Assembly (NCBI GenBank): GCA_035578905.1
Contig: JAQJVL010000666.1
Span: 372,001-436,000, forward strand
Direction of reading: 5' to 3'
From: Stictocephala bisonia
Lineage: Eukaryota > Arthropoda > Insecta > Hemiptera > Membracidae
Length of the DNA: 64,000 bases
Positions 35,000 to 45,094 of the stretch are shown piece after piece. Numbering within the stretch: the stretch's first letter is position 1; each line of letters opens with the position of its first letter. Position numbers and translations under genes: made by a program. Below the pieces are notes generated by a model. That model was given only the letters and a program-made list of their open reading frames with translations, did no database searches and had not been told where the DNA came from.

Positions 35000-36538
35000 T
35001 AAAAAACTACTTTCTGCCTGTTGAAACGCAGTGGGAGATTCAGATGGAAATATTCCGCTTAAAACCGACTCCTCTATAACAGGAATACTGTCCATGCTTC
35101 TAGAGGTTGATGTGAAAGTTTCACACATGAGTTTACTATTAAGGACGGCTGAAAAAACATCTGAAAACAGTTTCCCAAGCTGATGACTACCTCTTCGATT
35201 TAGATGGCGTCCATCCCTAGCAAGATGCTGTCTTTTGATCCAACAATTTGCTTCAACAAACACAACACCGAAATTATTGCACATGAATTCTACTTGTTCA
35301 TTAAAATCAAAGAGAGCCTTATATGTTAAATCAGATCTAACTAATATGCTGTTTACAAAGACACTAGCATTAGGAAAATGAGTTTTAGTTGTGTACTAAA
35401 GGTCGGCCAGGTCATGTAGGGCCTCACGTTTTCCATGGCCACCATTATAGCCCGCTCGTCCCTTGTACCACCTTTTAAGATTATTAGTTCCAACATGGAA
35501 ATATATTACTGAAATGTTACTACTAGTGTGTTTCAATAGTTTCATTTTAATGTCTTTTATTTTACCACCTGGGCACATTTCTACCATAGCTCCTCTCTTA
35601 AAACTTAATTCGCTAGCATATCGAATAATTGAGTCTCCTATCAACAAAACATTTCCATTATTTAGTTTAGAAAAATTACACTCATTCTCCATAACAACAT
35701 CATCAGTCATGCAATTAAGAGTAGTAATACCATTATTTATCTCACTAGAACTAGAAACATTTAAGTGATTTCTTTCAGTCTGAGGTTGAGTTTTGACATT
35801 ACTCTTAAACTTAGGCCTATTTTGTTTAGCTTTTAAACTAGTTTTACCATTAGATTTTACAGTTTGCTTTTTCCAAGTTCCAGATACATTTTTTACATAG
35901 CACATCTGAGCATCTTGAGGTTCTTCCAAGCTTAAACCTAGATATCTATTACTACATTCAAGGGCCGGTACTTGATTTGTAACTATCTTTGATTTTGTTT
36001 TAACCGACTTGGTAGGTTTAGTTTTTACTAGTTTCCAGTTTTCATGAGAAGATTTCGTAATAATGAGAGGACTCACTTTTTTACAATTACCACCCTTAGA
36101 GCTGTCAAATTGATGACTGGCAGATTCTATATTTACAGTGCACTCAGAAACTACAGTATTATTTACAGAGTTTACAGAAACGGAATTTGGGCCACCTTCA
36201 AACCACTCCATAAATGGCGTTTGCACCTGAGGACAACAAAAATAGTTAAATATTAACTTTGCGTGAACAATGACATTGATACCACACTCGTATCCATTGT
36301 TTTGCTGATAACAGCTTACAGAGATAACGTTATCACCAGATATGCTTAAATTAGTAGCTGTAGTTAGAGCAGGAACTTTATTGAAATTTAACATTGAATC
36401 AAGATGATAAGCTTTGTGACTAGTTTTATCAATAAACATAACAGACCAATGGGAACCACTAACCCCACTAGTTACATCCATGCTATCATTGACAGCTAGA
36501 AACACAAATTTACATAACTGATAAGCCGTAGATTTCAA
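35000..36538 (-). pseudogene. LINE ORF1: end of Ulp1-like protease plus SGNH hydrolase
   Basis: The frame from 36538 holds GVSGSHWSVMFIDKTSHKAY then HLDSM and, later, CYQQNNGYECGINVIVH. These supply the His, Asp, Gln and Cys positions of C48 (Ulp1/SENP) proteases. A basic linker of about 130 residues follows, then GNVLLIGDSIIRYASEL, CPGGKIKDIK and IYFHVGTNNLKRW, matching SGNH-hydrolase blocks I, II and III. The last block, ARDGRHLNRRG, with its Asp and His, is in a separate frame near 35210. ORF1 proteins of this kind are thought to bind RNA or membranes. The frame is shifted near 35400. Confidence 0.8.
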
Positions 36539-36549
36539 AACATCTGATA

Positions 36550-37233
36550 TTATCTCATTGTTTCCGACTTTAATTGAGTGGGAAACAGTGGGCCTAAGGA
36601 TAAGGATTGACCCAAGTCATTTGCAGTAGACTGAATAGATTCAAAATAATCGTGAATTACATTATCATCAAGCCACTTATCAGTTGACATTTGCTTTAGA
36701 TTAATAATCTCCTGCTTGGCTAAGTCAAACATAGTATTAATATTCTGTATTACTTTATTTTTATTCTCACACTCAACTCTAAGGTTACTTATGTTAGTGA
36801 TCATATCATCTAGCTTAAGTTTAAAAGAGTCATTTTCAGCTGTAAGAGATGAGATATGCAGGTCACGTTGCCGCAGTGTTACTTGCAGTGTCTCGATACG
36901 CTCGTTTAGTGAGAAGATTTCAGAAGTTGACTGGTCCTGAATTTTAAAAGACATGTTCATCTCCTCCTGTCTAATGTCTTTCTCTAAGGTGAATCTTGAC
37001 TCTAACACTTTATTGTCACATCTTAAAGTTTGCAGCTCGTTTTCCTTATTTATATATTCCTCGTTCAAAACGTCAATATAACGAAGCAAATCGGCAATGT
37101 GTGCAGATAATGCCTCAAACTCAACACTGGGATAAATAGCCGTAAGTTTATTTAATTCACTCGTCAGATTGAGTACAAGGCCTTCTTGTTTATCGTTAAG
37201 ATGTGATGAGCTTTCATAAATGATTTCATTCAT
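36550..37233 (-). pseudogene. LINE ORF1 N-terminus: coiled coil and start of Ulp1-like domain
   Basis: Starts MNEIIYESSSHLNDKQEGLV. Residues about 20-180 are Leu/Glu/Lys/Asn-rich heptad-like sequence (VLNEEYINKENELQTLRCDN, ITNISNLRVECENKNKVIQN), a likely coiled coil for trimer or higher assembly, as in many LINE ORF1 proteins. Near the end, TDKWLDDNVIHDYFESIQST matches the WLxDxxI substrate-groove start of C48 proteases. A one-base shift near 36570 separates it from the catalytic half. The Met at 37233 fits as start because the 5' end of the element lies about 130 bp further on. Confidence 0.75.
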
Positions 37234-37375
37234 GGTATCACTACTATTTGCAACTCTGTTCTGTATTTGATAAAAATGTATACATAGTGAAGCTGAATTA
37301 TACTAATAAGGTCAGTCCAATAAAATATAAAAATTCAACAAATAAATAAATCTTGCAAAAAAATAGAGTGGCAAA

Positions 37376-38181
37376 AAGTATTTCCAGCAGAAGAATTCGA
37401 GCCTGCGATGTTGGATTTATGAAGCATACACGTTATCGTTTCAGCCACCGCAGCAGATAAGGATGTGAAGGAAGCTAGTCAGAACATCTTTGCCTCTAAA
37501 ATGTCCGTTTAGTATGGTAGCCTCGATTATGTTGTTCTTCAAACTTTTGACTTAAAGTCTGATACCATTTCAGAGTTGTGGTGGATTGATGTTTCGCAGA
37601 AGAATAATGGGAACGCAAATTTTCAGAGAGCAAAAATGGCGCGAAAATCCAGCGGCCGGCGGCCGTTAAACAATATTCCACATATTTAGTGGAACAATGC
37701 GCGCGCCATTATCGGAACATAGTTACGGAGATCATTACTATACAATGATAGAAGGCGATGTGAACCCTCGTGGCAGCGGCTGGGTGGGTAAAGGCGCGCC
37801 GAGCGCATTTTTTGTTTACTCACGTGTTTAACTCGTAAATTAAAAGAGATAGATAAAAAATTTTAAATACAAAAATTGTAGATAATTTTATTCCACACTA
37901 ACGTTTTTCAATCAGGTTGAAGATCCGACTATTAATTTTCACGCAATAAGCCTAATTGTCTAATGTGTACACACAGCTTTTCTGTCAAGCTTCTAATACC
38001 TGGGGTTCGAAACCCGGACCTCTCGCACTCTAATCATTACATTGTGATAGACTTACTATGCCAAAAACCTTCCCAGAAGTATACTCAACAATTTCCCAAA
38101 GTTTCATGACGATTGGATCAGGGGTTTAGTAATGCATAAGGCTCATACATACAAACAAACATTCATTTTTATTTATATAGA
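37376..38181 (-). mobile_element. 5' part of the Helitron with tRNA-like segments
   Basis: From the LINE target site to the TC terminus. Two segments look tRNA-like on the minus strand: about 37460-37380 (GGTGGCTGAAACGATAAC and GGCTCGAATTC) and about 38060-37990 (GTCCGGGTTTCGAACCCC). An open frame at 37681-37496 (MEYCLTAAGRWIFAPF) is unrecognised. No Rep (HUH) motif was seen. Confidence 0.4.
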
Positions 38182-38327
38182 TGAATAAAGGGTACTTAAT
38201 TATAGTTATTATTCAATTTAATAATTCAGTCTTAAATTATTACAGTTATCATGCTTTTTTTTTAAATAAAAAAAGAGTTTTTTTGTCTGAAAAGGTTCTA
38301 ATTTTATTTCTCTTGGCCAAATTTCCA

Positions 38328-38351
38328 TAATAATAATAATAATAATAATAC
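38328..38351. repeat. (AAT)n microsatellite
   Basis: About eight AAT units in a row. Confidence 0.85.
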
Positions 38352-38643
38352 AGTAGTATTATTATAAGTATTTGTATTGTATTAGTAATAGTTATTAAAC
38401 GGTTTTCGATTTGTTTTCGTATGTAGAACCACGTCCTGTAGCTGGCGCTAAGCTTTATTGCAACACCCTGTATATTATTTTATAAACGAAAGCTTAAAGT
38501 GTAAAAAAGAGAATAGATAATAAAACAATTTTTTTTATTTAAAAAAACTAAATACTAGCCTATAATACGAGTTTTATTTACCAAACTAGCTAAAGGTACA
38601 AACATCTGAATATTTTTCATCACTGCTGGAGAGAACCGCAAAC

Positions 38644-38684
38644 AATTTGCTTAGGGCCGCAAAAGGTCTAAATCCGTCACTGAC
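38644..38684 (-). mobile_element. hAT-like element end
   Basis: Same sequence as at 10505-10545, with CAGTGACGGATTTAGACC on the minus strand. It is a second copy of the terminus of one family, without a visible partner end. Confidence 0.4.
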
Positions 38685-38704
38685 GATCAGTCACTACCTA
38701 TAGA

Positions 38705-39301
38705 TAGGGTTGCCATACGTCCGTATTTCGTACGGACGGTTTGTATTCTACATTCTGTGTCCATGACCGTATCGTGCAAAGGAAAAGTTTGGTAAATGTC
38801 CCTATTTTTCGTTCTTTAAGTTCATATTAACAATATATATTAATTATTTAATATTGAAAAGAATGCAAAGATGTGTTACTACTGTTGGCAATCGTCAATC
38901 GTGAAAGGTTATGTGCTGTATGATAACTCATATTATATTATGCATTATTATACTATCACACACTTCCCTCCCTTAAAAAAAATTAATTAGTTTAACCCTT
39001 GAACTTGGCCGAAAATAGGTGTGAACATTCTGAAAGAGTGTTGGAGTTTGCTCTTTCTCTACCCAGTACATAAGCATCAGTTGAATGAGTTTTTTCACTA
39101 ATTAAAAATGTCTGGACACCCGATCGGAATAGATTGTCAGCGGAGAGGGTCGAAGCTATTCTGAGCATCAAAGTTTACAGTGATATGTCATGTACTGAAT
39201 TGTTGAAGCCATTAAAAACAATGGTTCTTTACTAAAAAATTAATCTCTACAGAAACTGGTTTCAGCCTTCAGCCAGTGCAACTAGACGTATGGCAACCCT
39301 A
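38705..39301. mobile_element. Short hAT-type element with a dimerisation-domain remnant
   Basis: Ends TAGGGTTGCCATACGTC (38705-38721) and GACGTATGGCAACCCTA (39285-39301) form a perfect 17-bp inverted repeat. At about 39060-39230 the plus strand still encodes, with frame breaks, pieces like NVWTPDRNRLS, ERVEAILSIKVYSDMS and CTEL. These resemble the hAT C-terminal dimerisation region. The element is an internally deleted hAT copy of 597 bp. No clear 8-bp duplication was seen. Confidence 0.65.
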
Positions 39302-39756
39302 CATAACTCACGCGATTGTTACTCTGCTTTTCGGCGCTCGCTAATTAAGACTGCGTTATTAAAACTGCCCACATATAAAAATGTTCTTAATTTATAATGC
39401 TGTTTTTCCAGATTACGTGGAAGTTCGAATAAAATTCGTACATAGCGTAGAACTAAAGATACTATATCCAACGTATTTTATTATTTTATTTAGTTTTAAA
39501 AAGAGCGGCGATTGTGTGCAGTTTGCGTGAAGGATTGTCATTTTTCTGAACTTTAACAGAAGGAATGTAACTACGTTTTTGATCATTGTTATGTTATTTT
39601 ATTAATTTGTGTTCGGGGGGGAGGGGACAAAAAAACGTAGGTGACTCGGCCGTACAAAACATGATTTCGCTCTTTCATTCTTACTTACTAATGAGACACC
39701 GACACAACGTTGTGCGTATTTTAAGGCGAATATGAATGATGATATGTGTGTAGGAT

Positions 39757-40140
39757 GACCGTAATCTGGTTACTAACTGAGTTAAACTATTCCTCAGAAA
39801 GGACAATTTATTAATAGCCCAACAGACAGGGCAACTAAAAGACCTACGTGTTGGTTACGTGGACTCCGAACCACCTAGTGTTGGTCTGATTTACAGGTAA
39901 CTGACAATTCTGACAGTCAGTTCTCTCCCCTACCCAAAATCCGAACTCTAACTACCATCCAACATGGACACCACAGACTTCTCTTGTAATGTCCACGTCG
40001 ATGGCAACCGTTAAGTGGACGCCGTGTCGGTATTAAGAGGACTGAGCATGGAACCTACCACCTACAATCTCCTAAACACTTTTTCTCCAAGTAGCTGGGT
40101 TACAGATCTGTGCCACCAGATTCCAACGCTCGTTGAAGCA
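39757..40140. mobile_element. Possible diverged SINE-body copy
   Basis: GTAATCTGGTTACTAACTGA, CCTCAGAAAGGAC and TTATTAATAGCCCAACAGAC resemble the reverse complement of the body of the SINE at 31.5 kb. They also resemble 55737-55915 (GTAATCTGGTTACTAGCTGA, CCTCAGAAAGGAC). No A or B box was recognised. Confidence 0.35.
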
Positions 40141-40854
40141 ATAAAACTAAATTAAAGATACACATGTGGCATATCGTTTTTTACAGGAAGAAACAAGTAT
40201 TATAATGGTAAATTTTTATTATAACGTGGTTGTGACAGCTAATTTATATAAGCGTTAAAATGAAAAACTCATTTTAATTCATTAAAAACCCGCGACATGA
40301 AATTTTAAAGAAGCGAGGACATTTTTTATTTCTTGATCAGGTAAGTTTGACCAGCATAAAAGTTTTGTAAATAACCAAAGTAATTAATAAACCTACAGAA
40401 ATGTTTTAAGAATTATAGTTTTTTCACAATAGGGCTAAAAAGTGGAAAATTAACATTTCAGTGTCTAGAATAAACACATTTTTAATTATCAGGCTGGACG
40501 AAATAGTATTCTGAAAGCATAGTTTTATAGAGCATACAATTCTCTACAACTTTTAAATTTAAAGTTGGTTTCAATATATAATATAGTTTTTGTATAATTG
40601 CTGGTTTTGTATTTTAAAAAAGTAACTAATTTTGTGAAATAATTTAATAATTAAGTCATGAAACATGTTGGTCGTTAGTGTTATACATACAGATAACAGA
40701 TAAAAAGTATGTCAAGATTCTCTGAGGTACTGAACTAAGTGCCCCAGTGTAATATTCCAAGATTAAAACCTTCAACGCCAACTGAAATGGAGACACAGTT
40801 GAAGAATCTGTTTGTATGTTTGGGCTAGGCCCGCTCCATTTCCCGTTTCCACGC

Positions 40855-42400
40855 TACCATCGGAGTAAATAATACAACTGGAATACTGGGTAGATAGGAA
40901 TTGACGGATAAAAAGCGCGCCGTTTCGGCAGCCTTCGCCCACCACCATGATGGACCCAACTCAGATGAGTCAGTTTCTCAAGCCGTGCACGCGGTTGTTA
41001 ATACGGTCCTGGCCGTCTATACAATAGGGTAAGTGCAATTATACTTATAGATTCGGAATCTGCATTAAATGCAGAATCTGACCGTATAAATATAATATTA
41101 TTTAAATTGTAATTCGAATTTTAACAACTGAAAATATGTAAAAATTATTAAATATTGACATTAAAAAGTTACTAAGTGAGGATTTTTTTAAATTTTTTGG
41201 TCAGAAGCAAACTTCAAGTGACAAAATTGTAGCTAATGAGATTATCTTCAGCATATAACCATTGATTTTACTATACATAGATTTTATATAGTAAAATCAA
41301 TGATATAACCAAGCAATTTCAAATAAAATTAGTTAGTCGTGTGTGATGGAGTGATTTATAGCGCGACGAGATTCTTTATAAGTCACGCCGCGGGCCGTCC
41401 TCCCTGGTTCCGCTTATCTTTTCGTTTACGGTACTCCCAGAAACTTTCTGAGTACAATCAGAATTGAAGAATATTGAAAAATTTTTATTACAGGTTACAC
41501 TACATGTTAAATACTGTATTATCACCTTCTTGGTAAACTATTTACATACTATGGTACTGTAAATTAAAATATAAAATGTAGACTACATATACGGGGACTG
41601 GTAATCCCCATTAATTGGATTTTGGCAATTATTTTTTTTTTTTAATATAGGAATGAGTATACAATAAATAATTGTATTACACTGATTATTTCATTCAACG
41701 GAGCGGACAACCCGGTTTCAAATAGTTTCTTCAACTCAACGGCAGCCCGGTGCCGGTATTGACATTTATCTTCTATTGATAAATAAAATGTATGATCACA
41801 TTTATAGAATGATTGCATTCTTTAACTTAAATCAACTATTAAAAAAGTTAACATTAATTTAGCCTTTCAATTATCGAGTAGCAAAAACATTTTAAAGAAT
41901 TGCTGGACTGAGGAGGTTGGTGCGACATAAAATCAACCTCGTCGCGCTATTAATCTCTCTTCTGCAAAATATCTGCACACTTTATTGTAAATTGCTTGAT
42001 CACATATTGAATATCATATCTCTAACTACAGCTTTGTTGCTTAAAGTTTTCTTCTGGCACATAACTTACAAATTTCCTCACATACTAACTTTTTCATGTC
42101 ACAATGTGATAATTCTTAACTCTTTTTAACTATGGAAATTCTAATTAAAATTAAAAGTAAAATTTATTTATACCATTGCATTCTGCATTTAAGGCAGATT
42201 CAGAATATATAAATATTATGTACTTAATCTGTGTTATTGAAGACTAGGAGTGAGTTAACAACTTCGCGCACCATTCGATGAATTGGCTCATTTCCACTGG
42301 GTCCATCATGTTGGCGAGGGAAGGCTGCTACAATGGCGCGCTTTCGTGAACTCATACTTAGCGTTCCAGTTGTATTATTAACTCCGATGCACGCTACGTA
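40855..42400. repeat. Large diverged inverted repeat (fold-back) with repeated ORF start
   Basis: Left arm about 40855-41425, right arm about 41890-42400 in reverse. Matching pieces include TAATAATACAACTGGAA, AAAAGCGCGCC/GAAAGCGCGCC, ACCATGATGGACCCAACTCA/ACATGATGGACCCAGTGGAA and TATAGCGCGACGAG/TAATAGCGCGACGAG. Both arms contain ATGATGGACCC starting a short frame (MMDPTQMSQFL at 40947, MMDPVEMSQFIEWC at 42309 minus). The left frame ends near a GGGTAAGT donor-like site. It could be two head-to-head copies of the 5' part of an unknown element gene. Confidence 0.6.
41260..41304. repeat. Perfect short inverted repeat
   Basis: CATTGATTTTACTATA and its exact complement TATAGTAAAATCAATG, with a 10-13 bp centre, between two direct ATATAACC copies. 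It looks like a minimal palindromic insertion. Confidence 0.7.
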
Positions 42401-43108
42401 GGTAATTGCCTCGTGGAGACATGAGGGGGGTGACGTCATCAAATTACGTCACAAGTCTAATTTCCGAGATGGCTAGTTGAGTTGCATGAATCAGGGGGTA
42501 TAAAATTGTTTATAATGGTTCCTACTAGGTTGCTCCGCATCCGTTTCACTGTCTCCAATTTTCTGGCTGGGATGGGACTGTCTGGTGTAATAGAAGATCT
42601 ATGGTATTATTTGGTATTTTTATTTGCAGATTAATAACGATCAGAGAGATGCATAAAGAAACCAATGTAAATATATGTAAATAGTAGACTATACAGCAAA
42701 GTAATCCCGTATCTATGTACAACAATGATTCATGTAAATAACAATTGGTACAAGACAACGTTATACCGCTGAGTCTGCACCTTCTTAACTAAACATGTAA
42801 ATTGTAAGTACATATAAATTCATTAAAAATAATTGTTCTTGTTGGTAGGAGGTTATGAAGTAAATCACTTACAAATAATATAAGCTTAAAATACTAAATC
42901 CACTCCATATCATCATCACTCCGTCAATTGATTGCTGATTTGCTGGAGGAAGTGGAATAGCCCCGCTTTCCCCTATCTAGCCCCCACCACACCGCGCTAA
43001 AGTCATCTTTCTTCACTCAACTCAGTGTTTGTTTACTTTGTTTAGTTGCTATTGCTGGCTAGTGGCTAGATGCTTCTGCTTGTCCTCGTCCCTAGTCTTG
43101 ACCTACTA

Positions 43109-43134
43109 CCATAGACCTTCTATAGAAGGTCTAT
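43109..43134. repeat. Perfect 26-bp palindrome
   Basis: CATAGACCTTCTATAGAAGG and on is a perfect palindrome. The half-motif CATAGACCTTCTAT also occurs alone at about 27176, and CATAGACCTTTTAT at about 31101. Confidence 0.85.
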
Positions 43135-43178
43135 GCTAGTACTGCATGCTCGTATAGTTTATACGTTTGTAGTTTCCT

Positions 43179-43902
43179 TAGTGATGTGACGAGTCGAATA
43201 CTCGTCATACTCGAGTTACTCGTCTTCGAATACAATGCCTACCCGAGAAAGCACACGAGTATTTGTATTCGTTACAAGAGTGAAGAGCCCCCGGTCGGCG
43301 AGTTGTTGAGACCGAGTAGACTTCTAGTGTTCGTGTTCGTATTCGTTCTGCACGAATAACGAATAGGGCTTGGCGAATGGACTTTATACAATGGGAATTT
43401 TGTTGTAGAGTAAATAATTATAGGCCTAATATATATAAAACATTTGTTCTTTATATACATTGTAGCATGTACATCAGTATTCATTATGGCATATTATTAT
43501 AATATACATCAAATTTTAATAAAATATTTGCTCAAAAACAAGAACTACTATAATAACCACGTTCTACGCTCCAACTGTCAACATTCGGTCCGAGTTGGGC
43601 ATCTTCGGGATGAAGCGTGTTAAATTGGAATTCACAAACTTCTGGTTTCGAATAAAAGCTAACGATCGGCCCGAGTCGGGTAAATTCAGAGCGAGTCGGG
43701 AGTCTTAAAGAGACGTGGCGAATACCAATGAAATCATTGCATTCGAATACTGCCTTCGGGCCGAGTCGGGTAAGTTCGGAACGAGTTGGCAGTCCCCGTG
43801 TTGTGGCGAATATTACTCGGTGACAGTGAATTCTGACTCAAGTGTACTCGGGTACATGCTGTACTCGATTATAACGAGTACAAGTAACTCGGCCCATCAC
43901 TA
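43179..43902. mobile_element. hAT-like MITE
   Basis: Left end TAGTGATGTGACGAGTCGAA, right end (complement) TAGTGATGGGCCGAGTTACT. Flanking octamers AGTTTCCT and ATTTCCCT agree at 6 of 8 positions, consistent with an aged 8-bp target duplication. The interior has many ACTCG/CGAGT words and repeats of CGGGCCGAGTCGGGTAA. No coding capacity. Confidence 0.65.
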
Positions 43903-45090
43903 ATTTCCCTTAAGTTTTCATTCGTTTTGTTTTGGTTAACCTTGCGGAATTGGCGCCAAGTCTCACAGACCCGAGCACTGTTGTAATGGTTGGTGTGGTT
44001 GAATGAAGTGACCTAAAGATCCGAGATTCATGGTAGCTGCATCCCTTCTCATGGTAATGACTGACGTGTAGTTGTCATTCCCGCATCCCTTGTAGGTTTT
44101 TATTTATTCGCGTTTCGAGTCTCTCAGACTTGGCGCCAGTGCTCACGTTACATTTTTTTTCACGTTTGTGTTTTAAAATTTATTATATTCAGGTGAATGT
44201 GTATGTAATTTATAAGCCAAATATGTGTTATTTTTGTGGATTATATCTGTCGTTGAGTTATGATGGCAATGAAACAGAAAAAAAGAGAACCTGTCTACCA
44301 AGATCGCCAGGTTTGTATGTGATACGGGATTCACATACCTAGGTAACATAAACTTACAAAATAATCTACTTTAGCCTAATAGAATCTCACATACAATATT
44401 CCATAGTACTCTGGGTTCCTCGTCCCGTCAAAATCTTGAACGTATCTTTATTTTACAAAAACGAGCATTAGAGCGTTAGCTGGCGTGCCGCCACGGGCCT
44501 CTGCCGGAATCTGTTTTCGAATAACCTTCAAATATTGAACGATCCCTAGCTCTTTACAATTATAATGAATCGTAAAGAGACGTGGCGAATACCAATGAAA
44601 TCATTGCATTCGAATACTGCCTTCGGGCCGAGTCGGGTAAGTTCGGAACGAGTTGGCAAGTCCCGTGTGTTGGCGAATATTACTCGGTGACAGTAATTCT
44701 GACTCAAGTGTACTGGGTACTTAACCTTGCGGAATTGGCGCCAAGTCTCACAGACCCCAGCACTGTTGTAATGGTTGGTGTGGTTGAATGAAGTGACCTA
44801 AAGATCCGAGATTCATGGTAGCTGCATCCCTTCTCATGGTAGTGACTGACGTGTAGTTGTCATTCCCGCATCCCTTGTGGGTTTTTATTTATTCGCGTTT
44901 CGAGTCTCTCAGACTTGGCGCCAGTGCTCACGTTACATTTTTTTTTCACGTTTGTGTTTTAAAATTTATTATATTCAGGTGAATGTGTATGTAATTTATA
45001 AGCCAAATATGTGTTATTTTTGTGGATTATATCTGTCGTTTGAGTTATGATGGAAAGTGAAACAGAAAAAAAGAGAACATGGAGGCTTCT
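43706..45090. repeat. Tandem duplication, about 870-bp offset
   Basis: 43706-44300 and 44572-45090 are nearly identical (for example AGAGACGTGGCGAATACCAA at both starts). The second copy lacks about 80 bp that include the right terminus of the hAT-like MITE. The duplication therefore includes half of the MITE plus about 370 bp of flank. The shared flank contains GGCGCCAAGTCTCACAGACC and an inverted partner CTCAGACTTGGCGCC about 150 bp on, then a short frame starting MMESETEKKRTWRLLDDVEN at about 45049 in copy 2. Confidence 0.9.
44385..44545 (+). pseudogene. LINE RT C-terminal scrap
   Basis: Translates in pieces to NLERIFILQKRALE, LACRHGP and PESVF. These correspond to the CR1-like ERIFxLQKRALR..AG.....SC..LF connection region, also seen in the 32-kb LINE. 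It lies between the two copies of the tandem duplication. Confidence 0.55.
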
Positions 45091-45094
45091 GGAC

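Larger units (their letters stand above)
32104..37365 (-). mobile_element. CR1-like LINE with protease and esterase ORF1, near full length
   Basis: Minus-strand element with a (GATTT)n 3' tail at 32104-32122 and a 9-bp target duplication GAGTGGCAA (32095-32103 and 37366-37374). Order of coding parts from the 5' end: coiled-coil N-terminus, Ulp1/C48-like cysteine protease, basic linker, SGNH hydrolase (ORF1), then AP endonuclease and RT (ORF2). CR1-clade LINEs often carry an esterase in ORF1 (family knowledge). At about 5.26 kb it looks close to full length. Single-base frameshifts interrupt ORF1 and the RT, so it is inactive but not old. Confidence 0.88.
31391..38181 (-). mobile_element. Helitron (minus strand), with nested SINE and LINE
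   Basis: Read on the minus strand it begins TCTATATAAATAAAAATGAA (from 38181) preceded by A, and ends in CTAG (31394-31391) followed by T. These are the Helitron rules: 5'-TC, 3'-CTRR, insertion between A and T. A short hairpin (GGCG/CGCC) lies about 12 bp before the 3' end. The C-terminal end of a Helitron Rep/helicase lies inside (31840-32103). The rest of the rolling-circle replicase is absent, so the copy was probably already non-autonomous before the SINE (about 31491-31775) and the CR1-like LINE (32104-37365) inserted. Confidence 0.85.
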
